This document shows, piece by piece, positions 18,291-27,818 of a stretch of DNA of 34,442 bases (position 1 is its first letter; every line of letters begins with the position of its first letter). Position numbers and translations under genes: made by a program. The notes below the pieces were generated by a model. That model ran no database searches. It saw nothing but the letters and a program-made list of their open reading frames with translations, and had not been told where the DNA came from. Origin of the DNA: Sphingomonadaceae bacterium (GTDB lineage: Bacteria; Pseudomonadota; Alphaproteobacteria; Sphingomonadales; Sphingomonadaceae); the NCBI GenBank assembly GCA_947477745.1, contig CANJUF010000032.1, forward strand, positions 1-34,442, read 5' to 3'.

Positions 18291-19708
18291 GGCAGTTTCT
18301 CCTCGATAAGCGCATCGCTGCCCAAGGCATCGTCGGCATTATATCGCGGCGAGGCCTCGACCAGCGGCACTTCGTCGATCTCCCGCTTGCCGGTCTCAAT
18401 GCCCTTTTCCTCAAGCCTGCGCGCCGAGGTCAGTACATTGCGCTCGAAACTGCCGACGAATTTGTTGTAATTGTTGACGGCCGTCTCCAGCCCGCCGCCT
18501 ACGCGCTTCAAGTGTTCGGCGGCCACGGCAAGGCGCTCGTAAAGTTCGCCCGCCAGCCTGCCAATGTCCTGCGCCTCGCGTGCCAGCGAATCCTGCCGCC
18601 ACACCTGCGCCACTGTGCGCGCGATCGCGACAAGGTTGGTTGGCGTCGCCAGCAGCACCTTGTTGCGGAAGGCAAAATCCCACAGCTCGGGATCATGCTC
18701 GAGCGCGGCGGCGACGAAATGCTCGCCCGGAACGAACATTACCACATAATCGGGCGCCTCTTCGAACTGGCTCTGGTAACTCTTTGCGCCCAATGTCTGG
18801 ACATGGCCGCGCATCGACTTGGCATGCAGATCGAGGTGCCGCTTGCGCTCCCCCTCGTCGTCAGCTTCGTAAGCCGCCTGATAGGCGTTGAGCGACACCT
18901 TGGCGTCGATCACCAGTTTCTTCTGGCCCGGCACATTGATGATCGCATCGGGGCGCAGCCGCCCGTCGTCGGTATCCATCGATTGTTCGAGCAGAAAATC
19001 GGTGTGCTGCGAAAGCCCGCACTGCTCGAGCACGTTCTGCAGCGCCCGCTCACCCCAACGGCCGCGCGCCTTGGGTGCATTAGTCAGCGAATTTCCGAGC
19101 CGCTGCGCCTCGCGCCGCACCTCTTCCTGGCCGGCGCGCATTGCCTCGATCTGGCCGTGCAGCAGTCCGAAAGCATTGACCCGCTGCGTCTCCAGCTCCT
19201 CGACCCGCTTTTCGTATTTGCCAAGCTTCTCGCCGACTGGCGCCAAAAGCGCCTTGATCTTTTCCTCGGAAGCCTTCTCGGCATGGCCAAAGCGTTCGCC
19301 TGCTGCCTTGAGGAAGGTCTCCTGCGCCTTGCCGAGCACGGCATTGCCTGTGTTCTGGAACTCCTTGACCAGTTCCTCGCGTGCTTCGACGAGCAGGCGC
19401 TTCTGTTCCTCGAAATGGGCGGCATTGGCCTTGAGTGTCGCGAGCTGCGCGCCAAGCCCGTCACGATCGGCGCGGACGCTGGAAAGTTGCTCGGTCAATT
19501 CATCGACCAAGCGCGCCCGCTCGCTCGCTGCGGCGAGTTCGGTGATGGCCCGGCGAAATTTCTCGTCAAGTTCGCGCGCCTCGCCATCGCGGGCTAGCCA
19601 GCGCTGGCGCAGTTCGGCTGCAGGGCGCGAGCCGGCAAACCAGCCGAACACCCCGCCCATTGCGAGCCCGATCACCAAGGCCAGGATTGCGATAAATTGT
19701 CCGTCCAA
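18287..19708 (-). CDS. rmuC: DNA recombination protein RmuC
   Basis: A 473-residue RmuC-family protein, inner-membrane anchored and linked in E. coli to limiting inversion between short repeats. One N-terminal membrane span (about 5-25) is followed by a long coiled coil (about 30-190), then the RmuC nuclease-like domain with GRWGERALQNVLEQCGL and VIDAKVSLNAYQAA. The C-terminal SARRLEEKG segment is typical. Start: TTG 19708 with GGAGG seven bases upstream; the in-frame sequence further upstream shows no better start and no family similarity. The stop overlaps the secreted-protein ATG. Confidence 0.93.
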   Translation of the reverse strand: MDGQFIAILALVIGLAMGGVFGWFAGSRPAAELRQRWLARDGEARELDEKFRRAITELAAASERARLVDELTEQLSSVRADRDGLGAQLATLKANAAHFEEQKRLLVEAREELVKEFQNTGNAVLGKAQETFLKAAGERFGHAEKASEEKIKALLAPVGEKLGKYEKRVEELETQRVNAFGLLHGQIEAMRAGQEEVRREAQRLGNSLTNAPKARGRWGERALQNVLEQCGLSQHTDFLLEQSMDTDDGRLRPDAIINVPGQKKLVIDAKVSLNAYQAAYEADDEGERKRHLDLHAKSMRGHVQTLGAKSYQSQFEEAPDYVVMFVPGEHFVAAALEHDPELWDFAFRNKVLLATPTNLVAIARTVAQVWRQDSLAREAQDIGRLAGELYERLAVAAEHLKRVGGGLETAVNNYNKFVGSFERNVLTSARRLEEKGIETGKREIDEVPLVEASPRYNADDALGSDALIEEKLP

Positions 19709-19795
19709 CCCTGAACCTCCCGTAAAGAACGAAATGGGAACGTATCTCCGGCCATCGAAGCGCACAAGCCTTACGGCGCATTTTTCCCCCGCGAG

Positions 19796-19821
19796 GGAAC
19801 AATCCCGGCGGCGCGCTCCTT
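19796..19821 (+). promoter_or_regulatory. Candidate EcfG-like promoter of the copper-protein gene
   Basis: GGAAC (19796-19800), 17 bases, then CCTT (19818-19821), one mismatch from the general-stress consensus GGAAC-N17-CGTT of alphaproteobacterial EcfG sigma factors. The predicted start near 19828 would leave a 12-base leader with GAGGAG. Only a weak candidate. Confidence 0.25.
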
Positions 19822-19840
19822 ACCGGGCGAGAGGAGCCGC

Positions 19841-20308
19841 ATGATGGAGTCGATCGAGGAAATCATCACATTGCATCCGGACGTAGGTCCGGAGACGTAT
19901 AACGTCGCCCTTGGCCGCGCGATAAGCCGCATCGTTGAATGTGCGGCAACCTGCACTTCCTGCGCCGATGCGTGCATTGCCGAGCCGATGGACATGACCC
20001 AGTGCATCCGCCTGTGCCTCGATTGCAGCGATGTCTGCGTAGCCACCTGGCGCGTCGGAATCCGCAGGAGCGGCGGCGACCGGCAGCTGATCCGCACGCT
20101 GCTGGCAACCTGTATCGAAGCGTGCGAGCGCGTTTCCGAGGAATGCCTGCAACACGATCACGAACACTGCCAGCTTTGCGCGCTGATTTGCAGAAGCTGC
20201 GCCGAGGATTGCCGACTAGCGCTCAGGGTATTGAACGGCGAAGCCCATGCAGCAGGCGATCACCTTCGCGACATCATGCCGCCTTCCGCAGCTTCTCCAG
20301 CTTCTTGA
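19841..20308 (+). CDS. Four-helix-bundle copper-storage-like protein (Csp/DUF326)
   Basis: A 155-residue cytosolic protein with 16 Cys at 34, 38, 41, 45, 55, 59, 62, 66, 91, 95, 102, 110, 113, 117, 120 and 124. The C-x3-C-x2-C-x3-C spacing in the first two blocks puts the thiols on the inner face of helices, as in the Csp proteins that store many Cu(I) ions in a four-helix bundle. No signal peptide, so it resembles the cytosolic Csp3 type. ATG 19841 (or the next codon) follows GAGGAG. His residues H105, H107 and H109 add possible ligands. Its last 35 bases overlap the 3' end of convergent def. Confidence 0.85.
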   Translation: MMESIEEIITLHPDVGPETYNVALGRAISRIVECAATCTSCADACIAEPMDMTQCIRLCLDCSDVCVATWRVGIRRSGGDRQLIRTLLATCIEACERVSEECLQHDHEHCQLCALICRSCAEDCRLALRVLNGEAHAAGDHLRDIMPPSAASPAS

Positions 20309-20843
20309 GCGCCATCTGCCGCTTGAGGCGGCTGAGGTGATCGATGAACAGAATCCCCTCGAGGTGGTCCATCTCATGCTGCAGACAGGTCGCCAGCATG
20401 CCCTCGATTTCTTCCTCGTGAACGGTGCCTTCGGCATCCTGCCAGCGCGCGCGAATCCGTGCGGGGCGCTCGACCTCGGCGTAGATTTCGGGGACTGACA
20501 GGCAGCCTTCCGAATAGGTATTCAGGTCTTCGGAAGGATCGAGGATTTCGGGATTGATGAACACGCGCGGCTCACGCTTGGTTGGCGTGTGATAATGCGC
20601 GTGGCCACCATGAGCGTCGCACAGTTCCGGCTCGGCGTCGGGATCGTCGGGCTGCAGGTCGATGACCAGTACGCGCAGCGGCACGCCAAGCTGGATCGCG
20701 GCGAGGCCAATGCCTGGCGCGTGGTACATCGTCTCGAACATATCTTCGACAAGCGTTTTCAGCTCGTCGTCGAATGCTTCGACGGGGGCGGAGACCTGCT
20801 TGAGGCGCGGATCGGGGACTTCGAGGATTTCGCGGATAGCCAT
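20274..20843 (-). CDS. def: Peptide deformylase
   Basis: A 189-residue metallohydrolase that removes the formyl group from new proteins. All three motifs are present: GIGLAAIQLG (44-53), EGCLSVP (112-118, metal ligand C114) and QHEMDHLEG (155-163, H156, E157, H160). An insertion at about 65-92 contains H78, H81, H83 and H85, a His-rich loop seen in sphingomonad deformylases. ATG 20843 is the family start (AIREILEVPDPRL). recR lies 40 bases upstream on the same strand. Confidence 0.96.
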   Translation of the reverse strand: MAIREILEVPDPRLKQVSAPVEAFDDELKTLVEDMFETMYHAPGIGLAAIQLGVPLRVLVIDLQPDDPDAEPELCDAHGGHAHYHTPTKREPRVFINPEILDPSEDLNTYSEGCLSVPEIYAEVERPARIRARWQDAEGTVHEEEIEGMLATCLQHEMDHLEGILFIDHLSRLKRQMALKKLEKLRKAA

Positions 20844-20883
20844 GCAGGCCAGATAGTGTGAGGTGCGGCGCGGCGCAAGCCAG

Positions 20884-21480
20884 TCAGCCCATCGGCCGCC
20901 TGGCCCGCAAAGCCTGTGCGAGCGTGCCCTCATCGAGGTAATCGAGCTCGCCGCCTACCGGCAGGCCGTGAGCAAGCTGAGTGACGCGCAGCGGCATGCC
21001 TTCAAGCCGCTCGGCGATGTAGTGCGCAGTGGTTTGTCCTTCGAGCGTGGCATTCATAGCCAGCACCACTTCATCGATGCCTCCCTGCTCCACACGGGCA
21101 AGCAGGGGCGCGATAGCGAGGTCTTCAGGCCGGACACCATCAAGCGCCGAAAGCCGGCCACCGAGCACATGATAGCGCCCGGTGAACAGCCTCGCCCGGT
21201 CGAGCGCCCACAGGTCCGCCACGTCCTCGACCACGCAGAGCGCGCGCTGGTCTCTGCGCGGATCGGTGCAGATGCCGCAAGGATCGGCGGTGTCGACGTT
21301 GCCGCAGGTCGTGCATTCGAGCAGCCGCTCGTGGACTGCGCCCAGCGCATCGAGAAGCTGGGGTAGCGCCGCGTCGCGCCGCTTGATCAGCCAGAGCACC
21401 GCACGCCGGGCCGAACGCGGCCCTAGCCCCGGCAGGCGCGATAGCGCGGCGGTCAGCGTCTCGATCTCTTGCGATGCCAT
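20884..21480 (-). CDS. recR: Recombination protein RecR
   Basis: The 198-residue RecR works with RecO and RecF to load RecA at gaps. It has the helix-hairpin-helix ([16 protein letters not shown]), the Cys4 zinc finger (C56, C59, C68, C71), a Toprim domain from about residue 78 ([37 protein letters not shown]) and the C-terminal [19 protein letters not shown] motif. ATG 21480 gives the normal length. It is divergent from fmt with 52 bases between starts. Confidence 0.97.
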   Translation of the reverse strand: MASQEIETLTAALSRLPGLGPRSARRAVLWLIKRRDAALPQLLDALGAVHERLLECTTCGNVDTADPCGICTDPRRDQRALCVVEDVADLWALDRARLFTGRYHVLGGRLSALDGVRPEDLAIAPLLARVEQGGIDEVVLAMNATLEGQTTAHYIAERLEGMPLRVTQLAHGLPVGGELDYLDEGTLAQALRARRPMG

Positions 21481-21532
21481 GGTTCCCCAGATAGGGCCGG
21501 TGACCTGCTCACGAAAGACTGCCTGACCGCTT

Positions 21533-22450
21533 ATGCGCATCATCTTCATGGGAACGCCTGACTTCGCCGTGCCCGCGTTGAAAACGCTGCATGAGGCGGG
21601 CCACGAGATCGCGGCGGTTTATACCCAGCCGCCGCGTCCCGGCGGGAGGCGCGGCAAGGAACTGACGCCGACGCCGGTGCATCAGGCTGCCGAGGCTTTG
21701 GGGCTGGAGGTGCGCCATCCCGCCTCGCTCAAAGGCGCGAATGAGCAAGCGGTTTTTACAGCGCTAGGCGCAGACGTGGCGGTGGTCGCGGCTTATGGCC
21801 TGATCCTGCCGCAGCCAATTCTGGATGCGCCCAAGCAGGGCTGCATCAATCTTCATGCTTCGCTTCTCCCGCGCTGGCGCGGCGCTGCGCCGATCCAGCG
21901 CGCGATCCTTGCCGGTGACAAAGAGACGGGCATCACCGTTATGCAGATGGATGCCGGGCTTGATACCGGCGCGATGCTGCTCGCCGAGGCAACGCCGATT
22001 GGTGCCAAGACGGCGGGCGACCTGACCGCCGAATTGGGCGGGATAGGTGCGAGACTGATCGTGGATGTGCTCGCCAACCTGAGCGCCATCCCGCCAATCG
22101 CACAGAGCGATGACGGCGTGACTTATGCCAAGAAGATCGACAAGGCCGAGGCGCTGCTCGACTTCACGCAGGTCGCTGCGCAGGTGGAGCGGCAAGTGCG
22201 CGCCATGGCCCCTGCCCCAGGTGCCTATTTCTTGCTCGAGGGTGAGCGTTACAAGGTGCTGGCTGCCGAGGTTGTAACAGGTTCCGGCGCGCCCGGTACG
22301 GTGCTTGACGATGCACTGACCATTGCCAGCGGCTCCGGCGCGATCCGGCCCACATCGGTCCAGCGTGCGGGCAAGCCGGTGATGAGTACCGCAGACTTGC
22401 TGCGTGGCAAGCCGATCCCTCCCGGCACGCGCCTGAACCGGGAAGCATGA
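21533..22450 (+). CDS. fmt: Methionyl-tRNA formyltransferase
   Basis: A 305-residue enzyme that formylates initiator Met-tRNA, the counterpart of the nearby def. The catalytic residues fall at the same numbers as in E. coli: N106 and H108 in [20 protein letters not shown]144 in [11 protein letters not shown]. The C-terminal OB-like domain ([12 protein letters not shown]) is complete. fmt and truA overlap by ATGA, so they are coupled. Confidence 0.97.
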   Translation: MRIIFMGTPDFAVPALKTLHEAGHEIAAVYTQPPRPGGRRGKELTPTPVHQAAEALGLEVRHPASLKGANEQAVFTALGADVAVVAAYGLILPQPILDAPKQGCINLHASLLPRWRGAAPIQRAILAGDKETGITVMQMDAGLDTGAMLLAEATPIGAKTAGDLTAELGGIGARLIVDVLANLSAIPPIAQSDDGVTYAKKIDKAEALLDFTQVAAQVERQVRAMAPAPGAYFLLEGERYKVLAAEVVTGSGAPGTVLDDALTIASGSGAIRPTSVQRAGKPVMSTADLLRGKPIPPGTRLNREA

Positions 22451-23205
22451 CACGCTTCCAGCTCATCCTCGAATACGATGGCGGCCCATACATGGGCCTG
22501 CAGCGGCAAGCGCACGGGCCTTCCGTCCAGCAGGCGGTCGAGGAAGCCGTGTTTGCGACCACCGGCGAGACAGTGACGATGATTTCGGCCGGTCGCACCG
22601 ATGCCGGCGTCCATGCGCTCGCCATGTCGAGCCATTTCGACATTGCCCGAGACATTGCGCCGTTCCGGCTGATGGGAGCGCTCAACGCGCATTTGCGACC
22701 CGCACCGATTGCGGTGAAGGAATGCCGCGTTGTCCCTGACGACTGGCATGCGAGGTTCGCCTGCACCGGGCGCAGCTATCTTTACCGGATCGTCAACCGC
22801 CGCGCGCCGTTGACCCTCGAGCGCGGACGGGCCTGGCAGGTAGTGCAGCCGCTCGATGCCGAGGCCATGCACCGCGCCGCTCAAGCGCTGATCGGCACGC
22901 ACGATTTCACGACGTTCCGCTCGGTCCAATGCCAGGCGCAGAGCCCGCTCAAGACGCTCGACCGGCTTGAGGTGCGCCGTGCCAAAAATCCATTGGGAGG
23001 CGAGCATGTGCTGATCGAGACCGCCGCGCGCAGCTTCCTTCACCATCAGGTGCGCTCTATGGTCGGATGTCTTACACTGGTCGGCATGGGCCGCTGGGAC
23101 GAGGAGCGCATCGCCGAAGTGCTCGCCGCGCGTGACCGGCAGGCGCTCGGCCTCAATGCCCCGCCCGACGGGCTTTATTTCGTCGCCGCGACCTATCAGG
23201 AGTAA
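22447..23205 (+). CDS. truA: tRNA pseudouridine(38-40) synthase
   Basis: A 252-residue TruA that makes pseudouridine at positions 38-40 of tRNA. The catalytic D52 lies in [24 protein letters not shown] is the second signature. The N-terminal [13 protein letters not shown] has Leu where many TruA have Trp; I believe this is usual in sphingomonads. The start overlaps the fmt stop (ATGA). Confidence 0.97.
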   Translation: MTRFQLILEYDGGPYMGLQRQAHGPSVQQAVEEAVFATTGETVTMISAGRTDAGVHALAMSSHFDIARDIAPFRLMGALNAHLRPAPIAVKECRVVPDDWHARFACTGRSYLYRIVNRRAPLTLERGRAWQVVQPLDAEAMHRAAQALIGTHDFTTFRSVQCQAQSPLKTLDRLEVRRAKNPLGGEHVLIETAARSFLHHQVRSMVGCLTLVGMGRWDEERIAEVLAARDRQALGLNAPPDGLYFVAATYQE

Positions 23206-23209
23206 CGCT

Positions 23210-24325
23210 ATGCCCACTCAAGCCCGCCAGATCGTTTCCACGCTCAATACCGACGCCACGATAACCATCGAAGTGCGGGAGGTCGCCCTGCCCGATCCGG
23301 GTCCGAAGCAGCTTGTCGTTGCGGTAGAAGCTGCGCCGATCAATCCCAGCGACATCGCCGGGCTATACGGGCCTGCCCAGCTTGAGGGCGCAGACTATAA
23401 GCCGGGCAAGATCGTTGCTCCGGTGGCCGAAGCTGCAATGAAGGCGCAGGCGGGCCGCATTGGCCAACCGACCGTGATCGGCATCGAATGCGCGGGCACC
23501 GTGATCGCGACGGGAGACGATCCGGCGGCCAAGGCGCTGATGGGCAAGCGCGTCGCCTGCTGGCCGGGCGCGGCGAGCTTTGCCAGCCACGCGATTGTGC
23601 CGCTGGGTGCATGCATCGCCATTCCCGACAGCGCCAGCATCGAGAACGCCAGCGCCAGCTTCGTCAATCCGATGACCGCGCTCGGCTTTACCGGTACGAT
23701 CCAGCGGCAGGGCTTCAAGGCGCTGGTCCATACTGCCTCGGCATCGAACCTCGGCCAGATGCTTAACCGCATTTGCCAGGAAGATGGCATCCCGATCGTC
23801 AATATTGTGCGCAAGAGCGAGCAGGTCGCGCTGCTGATGGGCATGGGCGCGCCATACGTGCTCGATTCGAGCGATCCGCAATTCGACGCTGCGCTGATCG
23901 ACGCGATTTCCGAAACACAGGCATGGTGCGCTTTCGACGCCATCGGCGGCGGCGACATGGGCGGACGCATTCTCGGCGCGATGGAGCGTGCTGCCACCCG
24001 CAACGCCGAATTCAGCCGCTATGGATCGGCGCAGCGCAAGCATCTCTACGTTTATGGCAGGCTTGACCTGTCGCCGACGATCTTGCCGCCCTCGATCGGC
24101 TTTTCGTGGGATATCAGCGCCTGGCTGCTGTTTCCCTACCTACAGGAAATCGGTGTGGAGGCCTCGCGCGCCATGAGCGAGCGGGTGATCGCCGGAATCG
24201 ACAGCACTTTCGCCAGCCATTTCAGCCAGCGGCTGACCATGGAGCAGGTGCTGGAGAAGGACGCGGCGCTGGTCATCAATGCCAGGCGCACGGGCGAAAA
24301 GGCGCTGATCGTGCCGGTTGGCTAA
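23210..24325 (+). CDS. Zinc-free MDR-family NAD(P)H oxidoreductase
   Basis: A 371-residue medium-chain dehydrogenase/reductase of the quinone or enoyl reductase-like branch. The GroES-like domain (about 1-150) has AAPINPSDIAGLYG and IGIECAGTVIATG. The Rossmann domain starts at ALVHTASASNLGQML, with S in place of the usual second Gly pattern. No catalytic or structural zinc Cys set is visible. The substrate is unknown. ATG 23210 follows CAGGAG by seven bases, four bases after truA stops, so it may be read with fmt-truA. Its TAA interlocks with the TAG of the convergent gene (CTAA). Confidence 0.8.
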   Translation: MPTQARQIVSTLNTDATITIEVREVALPDPGPKQLVVAVEAAPINPSDIAGLYGPAQLEGADYKPGKIVAPVAEAAMKAQAGRIGQPTVIGIECAGTVIATGDDPAAKALMGKRVACWPGAASFASHAIVPLGACIAIPDSASIENASASFVNPMTALGFTGTIQRQGFKALVHTASASNLGQMLNRICQEDGIPIVNIVRKSEQVALLMGMGAPYVLDSSDPQFDAALIDAISETQAWCAFDAIGGGDMGGRILGAMERAATRNAEFSRYGSAQRKHLYVYGRLDLSPTILPPSIGFSWDISAWLLFPYLQEIGVEASRAMSERVIAGIDSTFASHFSQRLTMEQVLEKDAALVINARRTGEKALIVPVG

Positions 24326-26520
24326 CGCCCTGCCCCTTCCCGCGCAGCTTCCTCGATCCGCCGCGTAGCTTCGCGCACGCGGACCTGCGATTCGCGGGCA
24401 CGGCGTTCAAGATCGCGTGCGGCGCCTTCAGCGCGGCTGATCGCGTCATCGATCGCTCCCGAACCGACGCGCACGCCGTCTGGCCCGATCCGCACATTGA
24501 CCGGCACCCCGCCGATTTCGGTGCTCAGATTGGCGCCGTCGCCCTCGATGCCGATCTGCGCATCGCCGAGCGGCAGGTCACCAAGATCGGGAATGTCGAG
24601 CGGCACCACCGGCCCCTGCGGATCGGGCTTCTTACGCTGCCTGGGCCGTGGTGGCGCTGCCGCCTCGCCCGTGGCTACGCGCATGAAATCGCGCCATACC
24701 CGAGCAGGCAGTCCGCCGCCCGAAACTCCTGCCAGCGGGCTGTTATCGTCATTGCCGATCCATACGCCGGTCACGATCCCGCCTGCATAGCCGACGAACA
24801 GCGCGTCGCGGTGATCCTGCGTCGTGCCGGTCTTGCCAAAATTCGCCTGCCGCAGCATCGCCGCGCGGCCGGTGCCGCGGTTGATCGCGGCGCGCAGCAT
24901 TTGCTCCATCGCGTCCTTTTCGCTGCCCGACAGGCTGGTTTGCCCGCTGGTCAGCCATTCCCACCACCCTGGCTCCTGTGCGCGGAAGGCTGTCGGCCGG
25001 ACTGGAAAATCGTTGCCTGCAAGTCCCGCATAGGCAGCGGTCAACTCCATCAGCGTCATCGTCGAAGTGCCAAGTGCGACGCTGGGATCGCCCTTTGGCA
25101 GCGGCGAGCGCACGCCAAGCTCGCGCGCAGTCCGGATCACCGCGTCATCGCCCACCTCATGCCACAGCCGCACGGCGGCAACATTGCTTGACCGGGCGAA
25201 GGCATCCTCCAGCGTGATCGACTTCGAATAGTGCTCGCCCGCGTTCTTGGGGCGATAGCTGCCCCGCATGATCGGCGTGTTCGGCAGCGTATCGTCAGGC
25301 TCCCAACCGTCGCGCAGCGCAGCGAGATAGACGAACAACTTGAAGGTCGAACCCGGCTGGCGGCGCGCCTGCGTCACTCGGTTGAACGGCGAAGCGGCAT
25401 AGTTCCGGCCGCCGACCATGGCCACGACCTCGCCGTTGGGGCGCATGGCGACCAGCGCAATTTGCGCATCGCCAACCGGCGCGCGGGCAATCGCAGCCTG
25501 GGCGGCGCGTTGCAGCTTCGAATCGAGCGTAGTCCTGATCGTCTGGCGGGCATAGCCCACATCGCTGAGCTTGCGGGCCTCGGGCAGCGCCCAGTCGGCA
25601 AAATAGGTGCCGGTGGGCAGCGTCTTCTTGCTGCGGATATCGATGGCAGGGGCGGCCATGTGCCGCACCTCTTCGCGCTTGAGATAACCTTCCTCCACCA
25701 TCGCGCCCAGCACCAGCCGCATGCGTTCCTCGGCGCGCTCATAATTGCGGGTGGGAGCATAGCGGCTCGGCCCCTTGAGCATTCCCGCGAGCATTGCCGC
25801 CTGCGGCTTGGTCAGGTTTTCTGGCTTGCGATAGAAATAGTGGAGCGAGGCCGCGCGCAGGCCATAGACGTTGTCGCCGAAATAGGCGTTCGACAGGTAG
25901 CGTTCGAGGATCTCGTCCTTGGTCAGCCAGGCTTCGAGCCAGAAGGCGATAACGGCTTCGCGCGCCTTGCGCGTCAGGCTTTGTTCGGGTGTGAGGAAAG
26001 TGAACTTGGCAAGCTGCTGAGTGATGGTCGAGCCGCCCTGCCGCTTGCCGGTGAACATGTTGGCAATTGCCGCGCGGGCCATGCCGCGCGGATCGACGCC
26101 CCAGTGCGAATAGAACCGCCGGTCCTCGATCGCGATGAAGGCGTTCTTGACATGGGCAGGCAGCTTTTTCATTTCGACCGGCGCCTCTACAACAGCCCCG
26201 TTGCGGGCGATCGGGGTGCCGTCGGAAGCGAGCAAGGTCAGCTCGGGCGGCGCGATCGGTTCGAGCGATTTCGACAGCGGGGCGGTGAATAGCAGCCACA
26301 GCACCGTGAGGAAAAACAGCATGAGGACGCTGGCGATAGCCCGCGAAACCCACCACCAGCGCGTGCGCTTCTGCGGCGGCGGAATCTCTCCCTCAAGCGG
26401 CGGGATCGTCCCGGGAACGGGGATGGGGCCGGGCACCCCTTGCGCAGGCGCACCTTCGCCCGGCTGCCCGAAGGGCGAGCGCCGCTCTAGTGTGTCCCCG
26501 GAACCGGCGGGCATGTCCAT
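24322..26520 (-). CDS. Class A penicillin-binding protein (transglycosylase/transpeptidase)
   Basis: A 732-residue bifunctional peptidoglycan synthase. A Pro-rich cytoplasmic tail (1-56) and one membrane span (57-79) come first. The GT51 transglycosylase domain follows: E132 in IEDRRFYSHWGVDPRGMARA and GGSTITQQLAK (162-172). The transpeptidase domain has S391 of the STFK motif, SSN (444-446) and KTG (563-565). All active-site motifs are intact. The order fits PbpC/PBP1A-like enzymes; the exact paralogue is unclear. The C-terminal tail (after 620) is Pro-rich and then a charged helix of unknown role. Confidence 0.93.
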   Translation of the reverse strand: MDMPAGSGDTLERRSPFGQPGEGAPAQGVPGPIPVPGTIPPLEGEIPPPQKRTRWWWVSRAIASVLMLFFLTVLWLLFTAPLSKSLEPIAPPELTLLASDGTPIARNGAVVEAPVEMKKLPAHVKNAFIAIEDRRFYSHWGVDPRGMARAAIANMFTGKRQGGSTITQQLAKFTFLTPEQSLTRKAREAVIAFWLEAWLTKDEILERYLSNAYFGDNVYGLRAASLHYFYRKPENLTKPQAAMLAGMLKGPSRYAPTRNYERAEERMRLVLGAMVEEGYLKREEVRHMAAPAIDIRSKKTLPTGTYFADWALPEARKLSDVGYARQTIRTTLDSKLQRAAQAAIARAPVGDAQIALVAMRPNGEVVAMVGGRNYAASPFNRVTQARRQPGSTFKLFVYLAALRDGWEPDDTLPNTPIMRGSYRPKNAGEHYSKSITLEDAFARSSNVAAVRLWHEVGDDAVIRTARELGVRSPLPKGDPSVALGTSTMTLMELTAAYAGLAGNDFPVRPTAFRAQEPGWWEWLTSGQTSLSGSEKDAMEQMLRAAINRGTGRAAMLRQANFGKTGTTQDHRDALFVGYAGGIVTGVWIGNDDNSPLAGVSGGGLPARVWRDFMRVATGEAAAPPRPRQRKKPDPQGPVVPLDIPDLGDLPLGDAQIGIEGDGANLSTEIGGVPVNVRIGPDGVRVGSGAIDDAISRAEGAARDLERRARESQVRVREATRRIEEAAREGAGR

Positions 26521-26660
26521 CGCGTCAACTTAGCACCGATGCGTCTGAACCCGCAATGATCGCCGGCCATCTGCCGAAGCCCCTGAGAACAACGGCGCAA
26601 CCAACGGTTCGGCCTTGGCGTTTATTCGGCTGCCGCGGGGCAAGCAAAGGAATCAACTGG

Positions 26661-27773
26661 ATGCTTCGACACCTACTAGGTAGCTGCTCGCTCGCCTGCG
26701 CACTGCTGGCTACGGTCCCGGTCAATGCGCAGTCGCCCCGCAACGCAGGCGCGCCGCCGCCCGCGGCTCCAGCCGTGGACCAGAGCATGATGGGCCCGGA
26801 CAAGCCCAGCGCGGCGATGAAGCGCGTGCTTGACGTCCTTGCCTCGCTTGGCGGCAAGCCCATCGAAACGCTTACTCCCGAGCAGGCCCGCCGCCAGCCG
26901 ACGCCGGCAGATGCGGTCAAGCAGATCATGGCGGCCGACAAGATCCCGATGGACAAGTCGATCAGGACCGAGGACGCATCCTATGGCTCGAACCCCAGGC
27001 AGAAAGTGCGGATTTATCACCCGCCTGCGCACAAGGCCAACGGGCCTGCCGTGCCGATCGTCGTCTATTATCACGGCGGCGGGTGGGTAATCGCCGATCT
27101 CAACGTTTATGACGCCACCCCGAGGGCCATGGCCAAGGCGCTTAACGCGCTGGTCGTCTCGGTCGAATATCGCCACGCGCCCGAACTCAAGTTCCCGAGC
27201 CAGCACGAAGATGCCGCCGCCGCCTACCGCTGGGTGCTCGATCAAGCTGAAGGCTGGAATGCCGATCCGGGCCGGATCGCGCTCGCGGGCGAAAGCGCCG
27301 GCGGCAACCTGGCGCTCGCGACGGCAATCTATGCCCGCGACAACAAGCTAACCATGCCGCGCCACGTGCTTTCGGTCTATCCCATCGCCGATTCGCGCAA
27401 GGACCTGCCGTCAAGGCGCGACAGCGCCGCCGCCAAGCCGCTCAATACCCCGATGCTGGGCTGGTTCGGCCATTACTACATGCGTACCATGGCAGATGCG
27501 AACGACCCGCGCGTGAATCTGGTTGCCGCCGATCTGAGCGGGCTGCCGCCGGTGACGATCGTCAATGCTTCGATCGATCCGCTGCGCTCGGACGGCGAGA
27601 ACCTGGCTGCAGCGCTGCGCCGCGCCGGAAACAGCGTTGCCCAGCGCACCTATCCTGGAGTGACGCACGAGTTTTTCGGAATGGCTGCGGTGGTGCCCAC
27701 GACAAAGACCGCACAGGCATGGTCGGTCGCCCGGATGCGGCCGAGCCTCATGGCTGGAAAAAAGAGGAAGTAG
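26661..27773 (+). CDS. Secreted alpha/beta hydrolase (HSL/GDXG esterase family)
   Basis: A 370-residue esterase. Residues 1-23 are a Sec signal peptide (cleavage after VNA). The hormone-sensitive-lipase family oxyanion motif HGGGW is at 138-142. The catalytic triad is S212 in GESAGG, D306 in DPLRSDG and H336 in VTHEFFG. ATG 26661 follows AAAGGA by about nine bases. Such enzymes split short-chain esters; the substrate is not known. An N-terminal segment (about 30-95) resembles the cap region of the family. Bases 26521-26660 between it and the divergent PBP gene hold both promoters, but I see no strong boxes. Confidence 0.9.
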   Translation: MLRHLLGSCSLACALLATVPVNAQSPRNAGAPPPAAPAVDQSMMGPDKPSAAMKRVLDVLASLGGKPIETLTPEQARRQPTPADAVKQIMAADKIPMDKSIRTEDASYGSNPRQKVRIYHPPAHKANGPAVPIVVYYHGGGWVIADLNVYDATPRAMAKALNALVVSVEYRHAPELKFPSQHEDAAAAYRWVLDQAEGWNADPGRIALAGESAGGNLALATAIYARDNKLTMPRHVLSVYPIADSRKDLPSRRDSAAAKPLNTPMLGWFGHYYMRTMADANDPRVNLVAADLSGLPPVTIVNASIDPLRSDGENLAAALRRAGNSVAQRTYPGVTHEFFGMAAVVPTTKTAQAWSVARMRPSLMAGKKRK

Positions 27774-27787
27774 AAACGATTGCGAGC

Positions 27788-27812
27788 CTCCCCGAAGCAA
27801 TGCCTCGGGGAG
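27788..27812. terminator. Hairpin between convergent esterase and cobS
   Basis: CTCCCCGA (27788-27795) and TCGGGGAG (27805-27812) form a perfect 8-bp stem with a nine-base loop, midway between the two stops. No T-run follows on either strand, so it may work as a weak shared terminator or an mRNA 3' stabiliser. Confidence 0.5.
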
Positions 27813-27818
27813 ACATCG

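Noticed and set aside
22447..22510. Leu for Trp in the TruA motif near residue 18 as a defect
   Set aside because: The catalytic Asp and the rest are intact, and I recall the same change in sphingomonad TruA proteins.
25231..26292. Forward frame of 353 codons opposite the penicillin-binding protein gene
   Set aside because: Antisense to an intact PBP with all motifs; no similarity of its own.
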